From Deinococcus roseus (GTDB taxonomy: Bacteria > Deinococcota > Deinococci > Deinococcales > Deinococcaceae), in the NCBI RefSeq assembly GCF_014646895.1, contig NZ_BMOD01000002.1, positions 1 to 64,000 of the forward strand: DNA of 64,000 nucleotides, given 5' to 3'. The position numbers and the translations under genes were made by a program. Each line of letters begins with the position of its first letter. Position 1 is the first letter of the stretch. Positions 26,403 through 35,508 of this stretch are shown here, piece by piece. A model generated the notes under the pieces. It made no database searches. It saw only the letters and a program-made list of their open reading frames with translations, and was not told where the DNA came from.

Positions 26403-27056
26403 ATGTCCAGCCCTGAATTTCACGAAGTCCCTGAACCAGAAACCCTACTGCAAAAGGCCTGCATCGTTCTGGAGGCCCTACTCACAGCAGGATACACCCG
26501 TGAAATCCGCAGGCAACAGGACGACATCTCGGAAAATGTCTTTTTGAAATACCGGCATGAAGGTTTGACCTTGCTGCTGGAATTTGCAGATTACCGATGG
26601 AGGCTGGAGGGCGTCAGTGTGCTGGTTTCCCTGGAAGATCCTGAAGGAAACAGCTATGGGCTTGATGACCTGCAGGCCGCCCATCCCACAACTGAACAGC
26701 GAGACCTCTGGGACTGGCTGGAAGATCTGGCCCACACCCACCTGCAAAAAGATCCTGGACAGTTGCTGTCCCTGGTGAAGCAACACCATGCAGTCAAATT
26801 GCTGCACTGGCAACAGGAGCAAGAGCAAGACCTGCAGCGCTACAGAAAATTGGCCCTCCAGATCGAAGAACACCCCGAAGGAAACATCTTCCTGCTGCCC
26901 AACACACCAGAAGCTCTGGGAGAGGATTTCTGGCGCTTCTTTCCGGACCATCCCACTGCAGTGCGGCAACCGTATGTGTGGCTGGTGGTTTGCGGCCTGG
27001 GCGAGTTGATCGCATCAGACCACCAGAGTGCTCTGGATGTGCTGAAAGGCACCTGA
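26403..27056 (+). CDS. Hypothetical acidic protein
   Basis: The 217-residue soluble protein is rich in Glu, Gln, Leu and Trp, with long predicted helices (QQEQEQDLQRYRKLALQIEE). No motif is recognised. Alternation such as GLTLLLEFADYRWRLEGVSV suggests an alpha/beta fold. ATG 26403 is chosen; the longer GTG-started frame would begin in the tRNA terminator. TATAAA lies 14 nt before the ATG. It is convergent with the cysteine desulfurase gene. Confidence 0.7.
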   Translation: MSSPEFHEVPEPETLLQKACIVLEALLTAGYTREIRRQQDDISENVFLKYRHEGLTLLLEFADYRWRLEGVSVLVSLEDPEGNSYGLDDLQAAHPTTEQRDLWDWLEDLAHTHLQKDPGQLLSLVKQHHAVKLLHWQQEQEQDLQRYRKLALQIEEHPEGNIFLLPNTPEALGEDFWRFFPDHPTAVRQPYVWLVVCGLGELIASDHQSALDVLKGT

Positions 27057-27111
27057 TCAAAACCGAGCAACAATGCCCTGAAAACCCTTCTTTCAAGGCA
27101 TTTTCCAGATT

Positions 27112-28236
27112 TCAGAATCGACTTCGGGAAACGGCTGCCTTAAAGCCCTCAATGGCAAAATCAATTTCGGCTGCAGTGACCCCTTTGCCCAGGCTGAACC
27201 TCAGGCTGGATCTGGCATCCTCCTCGCTGAGACCCAGTGCCAGCAGCACATGGCTGGCCTGCATGGTGCCTGCAGAACAGGCGCTGCCTGCAGAGACATA
27301 CACCCCTTCCAGATCCAGGTTCATCAGCAGGGCTTCCCCATCTGCACCCTGTACGGTGACCGAAAGCACTTTGGGGCTGGAATCGGGGGCATGGTTGAAA
27401 AAGGTCCCCTCAATGCCCTGCAAGCCTTCCTGCAAGTGCTGTTTGAGGGCCGTCAGCTGGGCATGGGTTTCAGGCTGCTCCAGAACGGCCTCTCTGGCTG
27501 CTGCACCTGCTGCGTACACCCCGGTCACATTGTGGGTGCCTCCCCGGAAGCCTTTTTCCTGGTGCCCTGCCATCATGTGAGGGGCCAATTCCAGCCCTCT
27601 GCGCACGTAGAGCATGCCCACCCCGGTGGGGCCATAAAACTTGTGGGCACTGAACGAGGCATAATCCACCCCCCAGGCATGCACATCCACAGGCAAAATG
27701 CCCAGAGACTGCACGGCATCGGTGTGCACCAGAACACCTTTCTCTCTGGCGTAAGCTGCAATTTGCTGGATGTCCTGCACGCTGCCCACCTCGTTGTTGG
27801 CATGCATGATGGACACCAGCACCGTGTCTGATCTGAGGGCTTCTTTCACCTGCTCTGGATGGACGCGACCCCAGCGGTCCGGGGTCAGGTAAGTCACCTG
27901 AAACCTGCCCGTGGCTTCCAGAAAACGGGCCGGGGCCAGCACAGCACTGTGCTCGATGCTGGAGGTGATGATGTGCCCTTTTTCAAATTGCTGGGCCACA
28001 CTCCAGAACACATGGTTGTCTCCCTCAGTTCCGCCTGAATTGAGAATCACTTCTAAAGGATGCGCACCCATGCTCTCGGCAAGCCACACCCGCCCCTCTT
28101 CCAGCAGTTCACGGGCATGCTGTCCGGCCCGGTGCACGCTGCTGGCATTTCCCAGCACCAGCGCAGCCTTCTGGTAGGCCTGCAGGGCGGTTTGGCTCAT
28201 GGGGGTGGTGGCGGCATAATCCAGGTAGGCTTGCAT
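27112..28236 (-). CDS. Cysteine desulfurase (NifS/IscS family)
   Basis: This 374-residue PLP enzyme mobilises sulfur from cysteine for Fe-S clusters and tRNA thiolation. It starts MQAYLDYAATTPMSQTAL and has NSGGTEGDNHVF, SSIEHSAV, HTDAVQSLG, the PLP lysine in SFSAHKFYGPTGVG and the catalytic cysteine in SAGSACSAGTMQASHVL. ATG 28236 was chosen by family alignment, and TAGACT lies 8 nt before it. No iscU or other scaffold gene is adjacent. Confidence 0.95.
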   Translation of the reverse strand: MQAYLDYAATTPMSQTALQAYQKAALVLGNASSVHRAGQHARELLEEGRVWLAESMGAHPLEVILNSGGTEGDNHVFWSVAQQFEKGHIITSSIEHSAVLAPARFLEATGRFQVTYLTPDRWGRVHPEQVKEALRSDTVLVSIMHANNEVGSVQDIQQIAAYAREKGVLVHTDAVQSLGILPVDVHAWGVDYASFSAHKFYGPTGVGMLYVRRGLELAPHMMAGHQEKGFRGGTHNVTGVYAAGAAAREAVLEQPETHAQLTALKQHLQEGLQGIEGTFFNHAPDSSPKVLSVTVQGADGEALLMNLDLEGVYVSAGSACSAGTMQASHVLLALGLSEEDARSSLRFSLGKGVTAAEIDFAIEGFKAAVSRSRF

Positions 28237-28346
28237 ACACGGACAGTCTATTACACCTGCAAAACAGCAAGGTGGCAGGTGCACCATGTCTCAAAACATC
28301 TCAAAAACAGGAATCCCATTGTTGATGGGGGCATGCAAAAACCAAA

Positions 28347-28360
28347 GCCGAGAGCCGAGA
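28347..28360. repeat. Heptanucleotide repeat (GCCGAGA x2)
   Basis: Two GCCGAGA units are followed by ACAAAAA, matching the copy at 18746-18773. Confidence 0.8.
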
Positions 28361-28417
28361 ACAAAAACTGCCTGGGACAAATGATGCAATCCCAGGCCAT
28401 ACAGTGTCCTTTTGGAC

Positions 28418-30091
28418 TTAACGCTCGAAACTGCTCACCAGTTGACCATCCAGATACAGGTTGAACACGGCATTCCCTTTCACAGAGACCTCAATTTCAG
28501 CGGTCATGCCTGCTGCGTTGGGGGCTTTCATCAGGGTGGACTCGCCGTTTTCATCCTGCACCCGCAGTTCAGCGATGCCTTCGCCCAGATCGCTGGGGAA
28601 GGTGTACTGGAACTTCTTGAGGGTGGTTTCAGGGGTCTGGGTGGTGTCAGGGTCGGGCTGGCCATTCTGACCATTCTGACCATTCTGGGTGTCTGGATCA
28701 GGATCGGTCTGGCCATTCTGGGTGCCCACATCAGGTGTGGTCTGGCCGTTCTGTCCTGTCTGGGTGCCAGGATCTGGGGTGGTTTCCACAGGGTCCGGTT
28801 TGGGCACAGGTCCCACTGGAGTTGTGGGATTTTCATTGACCGGTGGGCTGACCAGAGGAGCTCTGGACACATAAATGGTCACAGGAGAACCCACAGGAAC
28901 TTTCTTGTACTCATCCGGGGTCTGGCGAATCACGGTGCCTTCAGGCAGTTCACTGACCACCTGCTGCACCTTGTTGAGCACCAGTCCAGCTTTTTCCACC
29001 TCTGCTTTGGCTTCATCGAAGGTCATGCCTTTGAGGATGGGGAGGAAAGTTTCTTTGACTTTTCTGCCGCCGGAAATCAGGATGTTGATGGTGCTGCCTT
29101 TGCCGACCTGGGTGCCAGGTTCAGGATCCTGGGCAATGATGGAACCTTTGGGCAACGTCAGGTCGTTGGGGGGGGAGGTGGTGACAGCACCGACTTTCAA
29201 ACCCACTTCCTGCAGGGTGCGGGTGGCCTCCCCGACGGTCATGTCGGTGATTTTGGGCACGCTGAGGGGAGGCGGGTTGTTGACGGTGAGGGTCACCAGA
29301 CGGTTCACATGCAAGCTGGTTCCGCCCTTGTGGTCCTGCTCAATGACGGTTCCGATGGCCACTCCGGGTTCTTCTCCATCCACCACAGCCACACGGAAAC
29401 CGTCGTGCACCACCTCTTCTGCTGCCTGGGTGATGTTCTGCCCGATCACATCTGGAACCGTGTAAATGGGCGGATTCAGGTAGGCCTGGGTGGCATTTTT
29501 CATCACATAGCCCGTGCAGGTCAGGAACAGCAAACCAGGCAACCAGCCCCAGACCGTGAGGCGAGGACCAGCAGAACGGGGTTTTTTGTTTTTGACCGGA
29601 CGGGTGGCCCGCACCTTGGAGCTTTGCAGGGGTTTCAGGAAATCGGCATTGAGGCGCTGCACCTCTTCGATGGGACGGTCCTGGAACTTCAGTCCTCTCA
29701 GCACAGGCTTGCCGTCCAGCATCACAATTTCGGCATCTGGCACTGCAAAGCCCTGTTCGGTGAGCACCTGAACCAGGGTGATCAGGGCTTCTACAGCAGC
29801 GGCGTCCTTGACGTGGGCCTGCAAAAAGTGCTCCACAGGATCTGCCGCAGTGGTTTTCCAGACGGTGTAGTAGGCTCCGGGTTTGGACACCACATCGAGC
29901 AGCAGCGGGCTTTCGCTGCCTTTCAGGGCTGTGCGGTATTTCAGAAACAGGGTGCGGGTGCTGGGGTCCACAATGGTGAACCAGTCCACGCGCACCAGCT
30001 CTCCACCGGGCGTGGTGGCCTCGTAGAGGGTGGAGTGGGTTTCTTTGGAGAGTTCCTGAACGATTTCGTATTTTCCGTCAATGCGGCCCAT
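28418..30091 (-). CDS. PASTA-domain protein with N-terminal pseudokinase-like region
   Basis: The 557-residue protein has an N-terminal region of about 160 residues that resembles a Ser/Thr kinase N-lobe (GKYEIVQELSKETHSTLYEA) but lacks VAIK lysine, HRD and DFG motifs. A basic stretch and one TM helix (about 180-200) follow, then three PASTA domains (about 210-420; TVPDVIGQNITQAAEEVV, SVPKITDMTVGEATRTL, FLPILKGMTFDEAKAEV). A Gln/Asn/Pro/Thr-rich linker of NGQT-type repeats leads to a C-terminal beta domain. PASTA modules bind muropeptides or lipid II, so a wall sensor without kinase activity is likely. TACTAT lies 8 nt before the ATG. Confidence 0.85.
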   Translation of the reverse strand: MGRIDGKYEIVQELSKETHSTLYEATTPGGELVRVDWFTIVDPSTRTLFLKYRTALKGSESPLLLDVVSKPGAYYTVWKTTAADPVEHFLQAHVKDAAAVEALITLVQVLTEQGFAVPDAEIVMLDGKPVLRGLKFQDRPIEEVQRLNADFLKPLQSSKVRATRPVKNKKPRSAGPRLTVWGWLPGLLFLTCTGYVMKNATQAYLNPPIYTVPDVIGQNITQAAEEVVHDGFRVAVVDGEEPGVAIGTVIEQDHKGGTSLHVNRLVTLTVNNPPPLSVPKITDMTVGEATRTLQEVGLKVGAVTTSPPNDLTLPKGSIIAQDPEPGTQVGKGSTINILISGGRKVKETFLPILKGMTFDEAKAEVEKAGLVLNKVQQVVSELPEGTVIRQTPDEYKKVPVGSPVTIYVSRAPLVSPPVNENPTTPVGPVPKPDPVETTPDPGTQTGQNGQTTPDVGTQNGQTDPDPDTQNGQNGQNGQPDPDTTQTPETTLKKFQYTFPSDLGEGIAELRVQDENGESTLMKAPNAAGMTAEIEVSVKGNAVFNLYLDGQLVSSFER

Positions 30092-30187
30092 GCTGCCCTA
30101 TAGTATACGGGCCAGATGAGTGATGCTTGTTAAAGCCTGTTCATGGAGAGAACACCGAACCCTCATGTTGCTTGCCACAAACACCAC

Positions 30188-30215
30188 AAAAAACCCTCTC
30201 CTGCACAGGAGAGGG
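30188..30215 (-). terminator. Terminator of the DUF1517 gene
   Basis: A 9-bp stem CCCTCTCCT/AGGAGAGGG has a T6 tract on the minus strand. Confidence 0.85.
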
Positions 30216-30231
30216 CACATGAGAAGCAACT

Positions 30232-31074
30232 TCAAAGCTTGGTGAGCTCAGGGTATTTGATCAGGGCCTCATCTTCAGAGAGAAATTCCCCTTCCTGATC
30301 CGGGCTCCACACCACGTCAATGCGCACCAGACCTGTTCCAGAAAGACCTGCCAGGATGTTGAGGACTTCCCGGACGCTGGTCGGACTCACGTCTTTGGAA
30401 AGGGCAGGCAAATTGCTGGAAGCAGCCATCAGGGTTACGGCCAGATACACCCCACCTTTTTCAAATTTGGCATCTGTGCGCTGGTACTTGCCGTAATTGC
30501 TGGTGGTTTGCTCGGTGAAATCGCTGCGGGCTTCGGCAGCCCAGGCCCTGACCTTGCCGTCCATCTGGCCTTCGTTGCCAGATCCTGTGTCCAGGTAGGC
30601 ATACATCCAGCGGTCTGGGTGCCTGAGCACATTCAGGGCAGCCTCGTTGAGCATGCTGGCCAGTCCCTGATTGGAAGAGGCGTCACCTGTCTGTGCAATG
30701 CGCTGCATGGCTGCTTTCACTTCATCGCCTTCGGCCAGCAGGATCTGCACTTTCACAGCCTGGGCCTGACCACCGTAACCTGCCACCCCTGCTGCTCCGC
30801 CTTTGCCCCTTTTCTGCATGGCGGACATGATGATGAAGGCAACGATGATGATGAAAACGATGACACCAATGCCCCCGCCGCCTCCACCAATGAAGACATT
30901 GTTCCCGCCATAGCTGCTGTAGCCCCCTCCACCGGAATAACTTCCTCCACCGGAATAGCCTCCTCCACCGGAACTGGAACCTCCACCGGAACCAGAGCCT
31001 CCGAATCCCCCACCGCTCTGGGCAAAGGCACTGAAACTGACCATCCAGAGGAACACTGTCCACAACGCTTTCAT
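30232..31074 (-). CDS. DUF1517-type membrane protein with Gly/Ser-rich segment
   Basis: The 280-residue protein has a signal sequence (ALWTVFLWMVSFSAFAQ), a Gly/Ser/Tyr-rich tract (about 18-65), and one TM helix (IGVIVFIIIVAFIIMSAM). A C-terminal domain with QILLAEGDEVKAAMQRIAQT, ASMLNEAALNVLRHPDRWMYAYLDTG and LNILAGLSGTGLVRIDVVWSP resembles DUF1517 of cyanobacteria and plastids. GGAGG lies 6 nt before ATG 31074. Function is unknown. Confidence 0.78.
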   Translation of the reverse strand: MKALWTVFLWMVSFSAFAQSGGGFGGSGSGGGSSSGGGGYSGGGSYSGGGGYSSYGGNNVFIGGGGGGIGVIVFIIIVAFIIMSAMQKRGKGGAAGVAGYGGQAQAVKVQILLAEGDEVKAAMQRIAQTGDASSNQGLASMLNEAALNVLRHPDRWMYAYLDTGSGNEGQMDGKVRAWAAEARSDFTEQTTSNYGKYQRTDAKFEKGGVYLAVTLMAASSNLPALSKDVSPTSVREVLNILAGLSGTGLVRIDVVWSPDQEGEFLSEDEALIKYPELTKL

Positions 31075-31250
31075 GATGACCTCCAAAATTTCTGAAACAA
31101 CCTGTTTTGACCTGTTCTGTGCTGCATGGGTGCTGCACAGGGATGACTGCATCATGGACCATTTCGGGTCCCCAAGAAGTGACGAATGCTGAACTCTGTC
31201 CTCACTCTACGCCCTTTGGGCAGACCGGGCGCGTAAAATGGGAGGAAGTT

Positions 31251-31613
31251 ATGGAAGACCCTGTGATTGTGCTGTCCCGCCAGGAACTGGACACCCTGCT
31301 GTCCACCCTGATTGAACGCGATGAAAAACTGCTGTTCAAAAAAGACCTCAAGCCCACCAAGAATGATGTGCCCGTGGACCTTTACGTGTTCAGTGGCCAC
31401 CTGGAAGCCCTGCGCAGCGAAGAGCTGGACGGCATGCTGATGGAGGCCATTGAAGACCTGGGTTATGAGGCAAAAGACGAAGATGAAGCCTGGGAGATCG
31501 TCAAGGCATTTTACCTGCCCCGCAAGTGCACCCTGATGCGGGTGGAGGAAGACGAGTACATCATTGGGGATGAACTGGCCCGCCGTCTGGGCCTCCTGAA
31601 AGAAGCCCCATGA
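31251..31613 (+). CDS. Conserved-looking acidic protein of unknown function
   Basis: The 120-residue, strongly acidic protein starts MEDPVIVLSRQELDTLLSTL and contains ELDGMLMEAIEDLGYEAKDE and YLPRKCTLMRVEEDEYIIGD. GGAGGA precedes ATG 31251. It overlaps the next small ORF by 4 bp (ATGA), and ispH follows, so the three may be co-expressed. No family recognised. Confidence 0.75.
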   Translation: MEDPVIVLSRQELDTLLSTLIERDEKLLFKKDLKPTKNDVPVDLYVFSGHLEALRSEELDGMLMEAIEDLGYEAKDEDEAWEIVKAFYLPRKCTLMRVEEDEYIIGDELARRLGLLKEAP

Positions 31614-31783
31614 AGCGCCCGGTGGTGCTGATTGTGCTGCTGGGTCTGGTGGGCGTGTTGCTGGGCCTCAAACGCCAGAAGCCCCCCAGAACCGTTCCTG
31701 GTGAGAAACGCACCGAGAAAATCGACATCACCCCTCAGGTGGAGGCGTTTGAAGCAGGCAAAACCGATCAGGCTCACCCTTGA
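31610..31783 (+). CDS. Small single-span membrane protein
   Basis: The 57-residue product, MKRPVVLIVLLGLVGVLLGL then KRQKPPRTVPGEKRTEKIDI, has one N-terminal TM helix and a basic then acidic tail. It starts in the ATGA overlap with the preceding stop. The strong membrane character and coupling support a real gene. Function is unknown. Confidence 0.7.
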   Translation: MKRPVVLIVLLGLVGVLLGLKRQKPPRTVPGEKRTEKIDITPQVEAFEAGKTDQAHP

Positions 31784-31811
31784 ATGCCCCATTTTTGATT
31801 AGACTGTGAGC

Positions 31812-32795
31812 ATGATAGAGCGGATCTACCTCGCAAAGCCCAGAGGCTTCTGTGCAGGTGTGGTGATGGCCATTCAGGCCGTGGAAAAAGCAGCGCAAAC
31901 CCTGGACAGACCCGTCACGGTGTACCACAGCATCGTGCACAACCACACGGTGGTGGAGCGCCTGGAGGACCAGTTTGGGGTGCATTTTGTGGAAGACCTG
32001 CAGGATTTGCCCATGCTTCCCGCAGAGGGAGACACAGTGGTTTTCAGTGCCCACGGAATCAGTCCTGCAGTGCGGGAAAGGGCCAACCAGATGAACCTGT
32101 TCAGCATTGACGCCACCTGTCCTCTGGTGACCAAAGTGCACACCGAGGCCAAAAAGTACGCCCGTGAGGGCTACCACATCCTGCTGATCGGGGACAGTGC
32201 AAAACATCAGGAGGTGATTGGCACCCAGGGGGAAGCCCCTGAGGTCACCACCGTGGTGGCTGTGCTGGGAAAAGAGGGCAAAGGCATGTCTGATGCCCAC
32301 ACCGTGACGGTGCCAGATCCCACAAAAGTGGTGGTGCTCACCCAGACCACCCTGAATGTGGACGATGTGTACAGAACCATCGAGGTGCTGAAAAGCCGTT
32401 TCCCTGAAATGGTGATTCCTCCCAGCGATGACCTGTGTTACGCCACCAAAAACCGTCAGGATGCCGTGAAGAACATTGCTCCAAACGTACAGGCTTTTCT
32501 GGTGCTGACCAGCACCCATTCCAGCAACGGCATGCGCCTGCTGGAACTGGCAGAGGCTCTGTGCGGACGTGCCCACCGCCTGGAAACCGATCAGGATGTG
32601 CAAAACATTGATTTCTCTGGAGTGGAGAGCATCGGGATCACCTCTGCAGCCAGCACCCCCGATGACCTCGTGCAGAAGGTGGTGCAGCATTTCAGGGACC
32701 TCAATCCAGATGTGCAGGTGATTGAAGAGGGCGAATGGGAGAACATCAAGTTCAGGGAACCCAGACGCATTCCTCCACCCACTGCACAGGTTTGA
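31812..32795 (+). CDS. ispH: 4-hydroxy-3-methylbut-2-enyl diphosphate reductase
   Basis: The 327-residue [4Fe-4S] enzyme makes IPP and DMAPP in the last step of the MEP pathway. The three cluster cysteines are in PRGFCAGVVMAI, IDATCPLVTKVH and PSDDLCYATKNRQ; substrate residues include SAHGISP and LTSTHSSNG. ATG 31812 is preferred because TAGACT ends 6 nt before it (leaderless). A GTG two codons earlier lies inside that spacer. Confidence 0.95.
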   Translation: MIERIYLAKPRGFCAGVVMAIQAVEKAAQTLDRPVTVYHSIVHNHTVVERLEDQFGVHFVEDLQDLPMLPAEGDTVVFSAHGISPAVRERANQMNLFSIDATCPLVTKVHTEAKKYAREGYHILLIGDSAKHQEVIGTQGEAPEVTTVVAVLGKEGKGMSDAHTVTVPDPTKVVVLTQTTLNVDDVYRTIEVLKSRFPEMVIPPSDDLCYATKNRQDAVKNIAPNVQAFLVLTSTHSSNGMRLLELAEALCGRAHRLETDQDVQNIDFSGVESIGITSAASTPDDLVQKVVQHFRDLNPDVQVIEEGEWENIKFREPRRIPPPTAQV

Positions 32796-32833
32796 ACAGA
32801 GCACATTCCAAAAAAGAACCCTGACCAAAAAGA

Positions 32834-32863
32834 ACCCCGAGGTGTCTCTCGGGGTCTTGTTTT
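32834..32863 (+). terminator. Terminator of ispH
   Basis: ACCCCGAG/CTCGGGGT stem followed by CTTGTTTT. Confidence 0.8.
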
Positions 32864-33033
32864 GCATGGGTTGTCAGAAAAATGCAGGTGAGGTGAAAGA
32901 AAAAGTCCAGTGCTCTCGGTTCTGGGAAAGGACCCTGGTCAGGAATGCCTGAAGGCGGCTTCGGCATCTGGGACCCTTTCCACTGGCGTTCGGGTGGCTT
33001 TGAATGGCTCAAGAATAGGGTGAAATTCGGGGA

Positions 33034-33654
33034 TTATAAGCCAGCAATGGCACGCAGTTCAGATTCGTTGGTGAGGGCGATGCAGCGGTAGGCAGGGCTG
33101 AGCAGGCCGTCATCGCGCATTTCACCAATCAGCTTGGAGACGCTTTCGCGGGTGGCTCCGGTGCCTTCGGCAATCAGTTCGTGGGTGGCGCGAACAAAAC
33201 GCACGCCTTCGGAGTCCTCTCCACCGAGGGAAGAATCGGCGAGGTTGAGCAGGTAACGGGCGATGCGTTCACGCAGTTCACCGTCCTGGATGTGCACACC
33301 GTCGTTCATCACACGCTGGAGCTGGGAGCTTAAAGATTGCAGGACTTCCCAGAGGGCTTCACCTTGCAGTTCCTGGGGGTAAATGGGGTGAACCACAGCG
33401 TCGGTGAGGGCAATCACCTGGTGAGAGCGTTGCAGGCTGTGCAAAGCTTCTTCACCGAAAATGTCTCCGGGTTGAATGTGGCGCACGGTCAGGTTGCGGC
33501 CCTGGGGGGTGAGGCGCACGGCGCGCAGCAGGCCTTTTTCCAGGCGGTACAGGCTGGGACTGGCATCTCCGGTGTAGTACAGGGTGTCTCCGCGACGCAG
33601 GGGGCGGCCCTGTCCGTGTACATCAACCATTGTGTAAGATCCGTAAGTTTTCAT
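33034..33654 (-). CDS. Crp/Fnr-family transcriptional regulator
   Basis: The 206-residue protein has an N-terminal cyclic-nucleotide-binding-type barrel (LRRGDTLYYTGDASPSLYRL EKGLLRAVR, split by a space; IQPGDIFGEEALH), a dimerisation helix and a C-terminal winged helix (FVRATHELIAEGTGATRESV SKLIGEMRDDGLL, split by a space). The barrel lacks the RxS pair that binds cAMP in CRP. Deinococcus members such as DdrI control stress genes; which orthologue this is cannot be told. GGAGGGA precedes ATG 33654. Confidence 0.88.
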   Translation of the reverse strand: MKTYGSYTMVDVHGQGRPLRRGDTLYYTGDASPSLYRLEKGLLRAVRLTPQGRNLTVRHIQPGDIFGEEALHSLQRSHQVIALTDAVVHPIYPQELQGEALWEVLQSLSSQLQRVMNDGVHIQDGELRERIARYLLNLADSSLGGEDSEGVRFVRATHELIAEGTGATRESVSKLIGEMRDDGLLSPAYRCIALTNESELRAIAGL

Positions 33655-33900
33655 GGTATCCCTCCCTGGGGCTTTTCTGGCCCGAAAACATGTCTTGTCT
33701 TTGAACAAACCTTGTACAGATTTGTCATTCAGTATAAGCAAAACCTACTGTTCAATAGCAATTATACACACAAACCACCCGGAAATCTCTTGGAGGTTTT
33801 TTCATTTTACTCAGAATGAATCAAAAAGATGTCGATCCAGAGGGGAAATTTCAGCTGTGTACAAGATTTGACTAAGCTTGGCTTCAGTCCTCCTGCAGCC

Positions 33901-34785
33901 TCACTTCAGGAAAATCCCGACCTCAATCGTCTGGGCAGCGGCCTGGACGGTCATCGCTGGATCACGGTTGTATCCGCCCGCCATCACACTCACCACGGGA
34001 ATCCCGGCCTCAAAACACCACTTGAAGACCCAGGCATCCCGTGCCCCCACCCCTTCCAGAGACAGCGCAAACCGACCAAATCGATCATTGAAAAGCACGT
34101 CTACACCGGCCAGATAAAAAATCAAGTCGGGTTTGAAGGCCTCCATGGCTGCTTTCACCTGGGTTTGCAGAACATTAAGGTACTCAGCATCGGTCACACC
34201 ATCTGGAAGGCCAATGTCCAGTGAGCTTTTTTCTTTTCTGAAAGGGTAATTTCTCTCCCCGTGCACACTGAGGGTGAACACCTCTGGATGTTTTGCCAGC
34301 AAGCTGGCGGTCCCATTCCCCTGATGCACGTCCAGATCCAGCACCAGAATCCTTTTTGCCCACCCATGTTGCAAAGCCAGATGGGAGCAGATCGCCACAT
34401 CGTTGAGCAGGCAAAATCCTTCTGCCCGGTCCCTGAAGGCATGGTGGGTGCCCCCGGCCAGGTTGATGCCCCAGCCTGTGGTCAAAGCATCCTGCAAAGC
34501 CGCCAGGGTGCCTCCTGCTGCTGCTCTGGCCCTTTCCACCACCTGCACACTCCAGGGAAGCCCATATTCCCGTTCCTCCTGGCGGCTCATTTCACCGTAA
34601 CGCCAGCGGTTCAGGTAAGCAGGATCATGCACAGTGGCTGCCAGATCCCAGGGCAGCACTTCGGCATTCAAAATGGGAAGCTTCCCGAGCAGGCGGTCCC
34701 GCACCCCTGCATACTTGTAGAGGGGAAAACGGTGGCCTTCGGGAAGCGGAAAAGTGATGTGGGCAGGGGTGTAAGCTTTCAGCAC
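33901..34785 (-). CDS. Histone-deacetylase-superfamily amidohydrolase
   Basis: The 294-residue protein has the zinc-site motifs of HDAC/acetoin-utilisation proteins: GGTHHAFRDRAEGFCLLNDV, VLDLDVHQGNGTA, FYLAGVDVLFNDRFGR and SVMAGGYNRD. Family members deacetylate acetyl-lysine, acetylpolyamines or similar substrates. The start is GTG 34785, with TAGAAT 6 nt before it (leaderless). It lies 57 bp after the methyltransferase gene on the same strand. Confidence 0.9.
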   Translation of the reverse strand: MLKAYTPAHITFPLPEGHRFPLYKYAGVRDRLLGKLPILNAEVLPWDLAATVHDPAYLNRWRYGEMSRQEEREYGLPWSVQVVERARAAAGGTLAALQDALTTGWGINLAGGTHHAFRDRAEGFCLLNDVAICSHLALQHGWAKRILVLDLDVHQGNGTASLLAKHPEVFTLSVHGERNYPFRKEKSSLDIGLPDGVTDAEYLNVLQTQVKAAMEAFKPDLIFYLAGVDVLFNDRFGRFALSLEGVGARDAWVFKWCFEAGIPVVSVMAGGYNRDPAMTVQAAAQTIEVGIFLK

Positions 34786-34842
34786 AGCTGAATTCTAAAA
34801 GCTCCAGGACACAGGATGTGTGGCCCACCACCAGAAACAGAT

Positions 34843-35508
34843 TCAGGGCATGCGTGCATGAAACATGTACCGCTCCTCGATGATGGGATACCCCTGATCA
34901 GAAGCCCGGGGGTCCCACAGGTCTTGCAATTGTTCTGCAGAGCGTTCATCTCCATTCCAGCGCTGGTACAGCACCAGATCATTCAAGGTGGGCAGGTGTC
35001 CCCTGGTCCTGAAGGTCCATTCTCCCAGCACCTCTGCACCTGCATTTTCCAGTTGCTGTAGAACTTTTGTGCGCACTTCCTCTGAAGGATAAATGCACAA
35101 AACCTCTGCCCTGGGTGCAGCAAACACTGGCAAATGGTTCAGAAAACTGGTGGGACCCCTTCTGGAAACCAGCAGGTCATAACGCCCCTGCAAACCAGCA
35201 GGCACCTCTGACTTGCCCTCCCAGCAAAAAAACCTTCCTGCTGGCACCCGCTTTCTGGCCTCAGCCAGAAAGTCCTCCATCCAGTCATACCCGGTCCATG
35301 ACGCTGCAAGCGGAGCAAACCGGCGGGCATCTGGGGCATGGGCACAGCCTGCTTCCAGAACACGTTTCTCCGGGGAAAGACAGGTTTGCAGCAGCTGGGA
35401 AAACCAGTCCTCCCCTCCAGCCGCAGAGAGGGTCTGGTTCCAGGGGTACTGGTACTGACCAGAAGTGGAAGCCAGGGTCTGGTACCACTCTTTTGAATGG
35501 AGGGTTAT
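34843..35508 (-). CDS. SAM-dependent methyltransferase, apparent AUA start
   Basis: The 221-residue reading frame opens with ITLHSKEWYQTLASTSGQYQ and contains the SAM motif KRVLEAGCAHAPDARRFA and GYDWMEDFLAEA, then RYDLLVSRRGPTSF. The N-terminal HSxEWYxxLA...YxYPW block belongs to a class I methyltransferase type I recall from Deinococci. There is no ATG, GTG or TTG before it after the last upstream stop. The best start is ATA 35506-35508, which has GGAGGT 6 nt upstream and overlaps the IMPase stop as ATAA. An internal ATG (35280) would delete the SAM motif. Confidence 0.72.
   Translation of the reverse strand: MTLHSKEWYQTLASTSGQYQYPWNQTLSAAGGEDWFSQLLQTCLSPEKRVLEAGCAHAPDARRFAPLAASWTGYDWMEDFLAEARKRVPAGRFFCWEGKSEVPAGLQGRYDLLVSRRGPTSFLNHLPVFAAPRAEVLCIYPSEEVRTKVLQQLENAGAEVLGEWTFRTRGHLPTLNDLVLYQRWNGDERSAEQLQDLWDPRASDQGYPIIEERYMFHARMP

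Noticed and set aside
28640..28760. Short tandem DNA repeats (ATTCTGACC-type)
   Set aside because: These encode the NGQ/TQNGQ-rich linker inside the PASTA protein and are not an independent element.
28412..30103. Plus-strand open frame opposite the PASTA protein
   Set aside because: Antisense of a gene with clear PASTA domains; no motif and no ribosome binding site.
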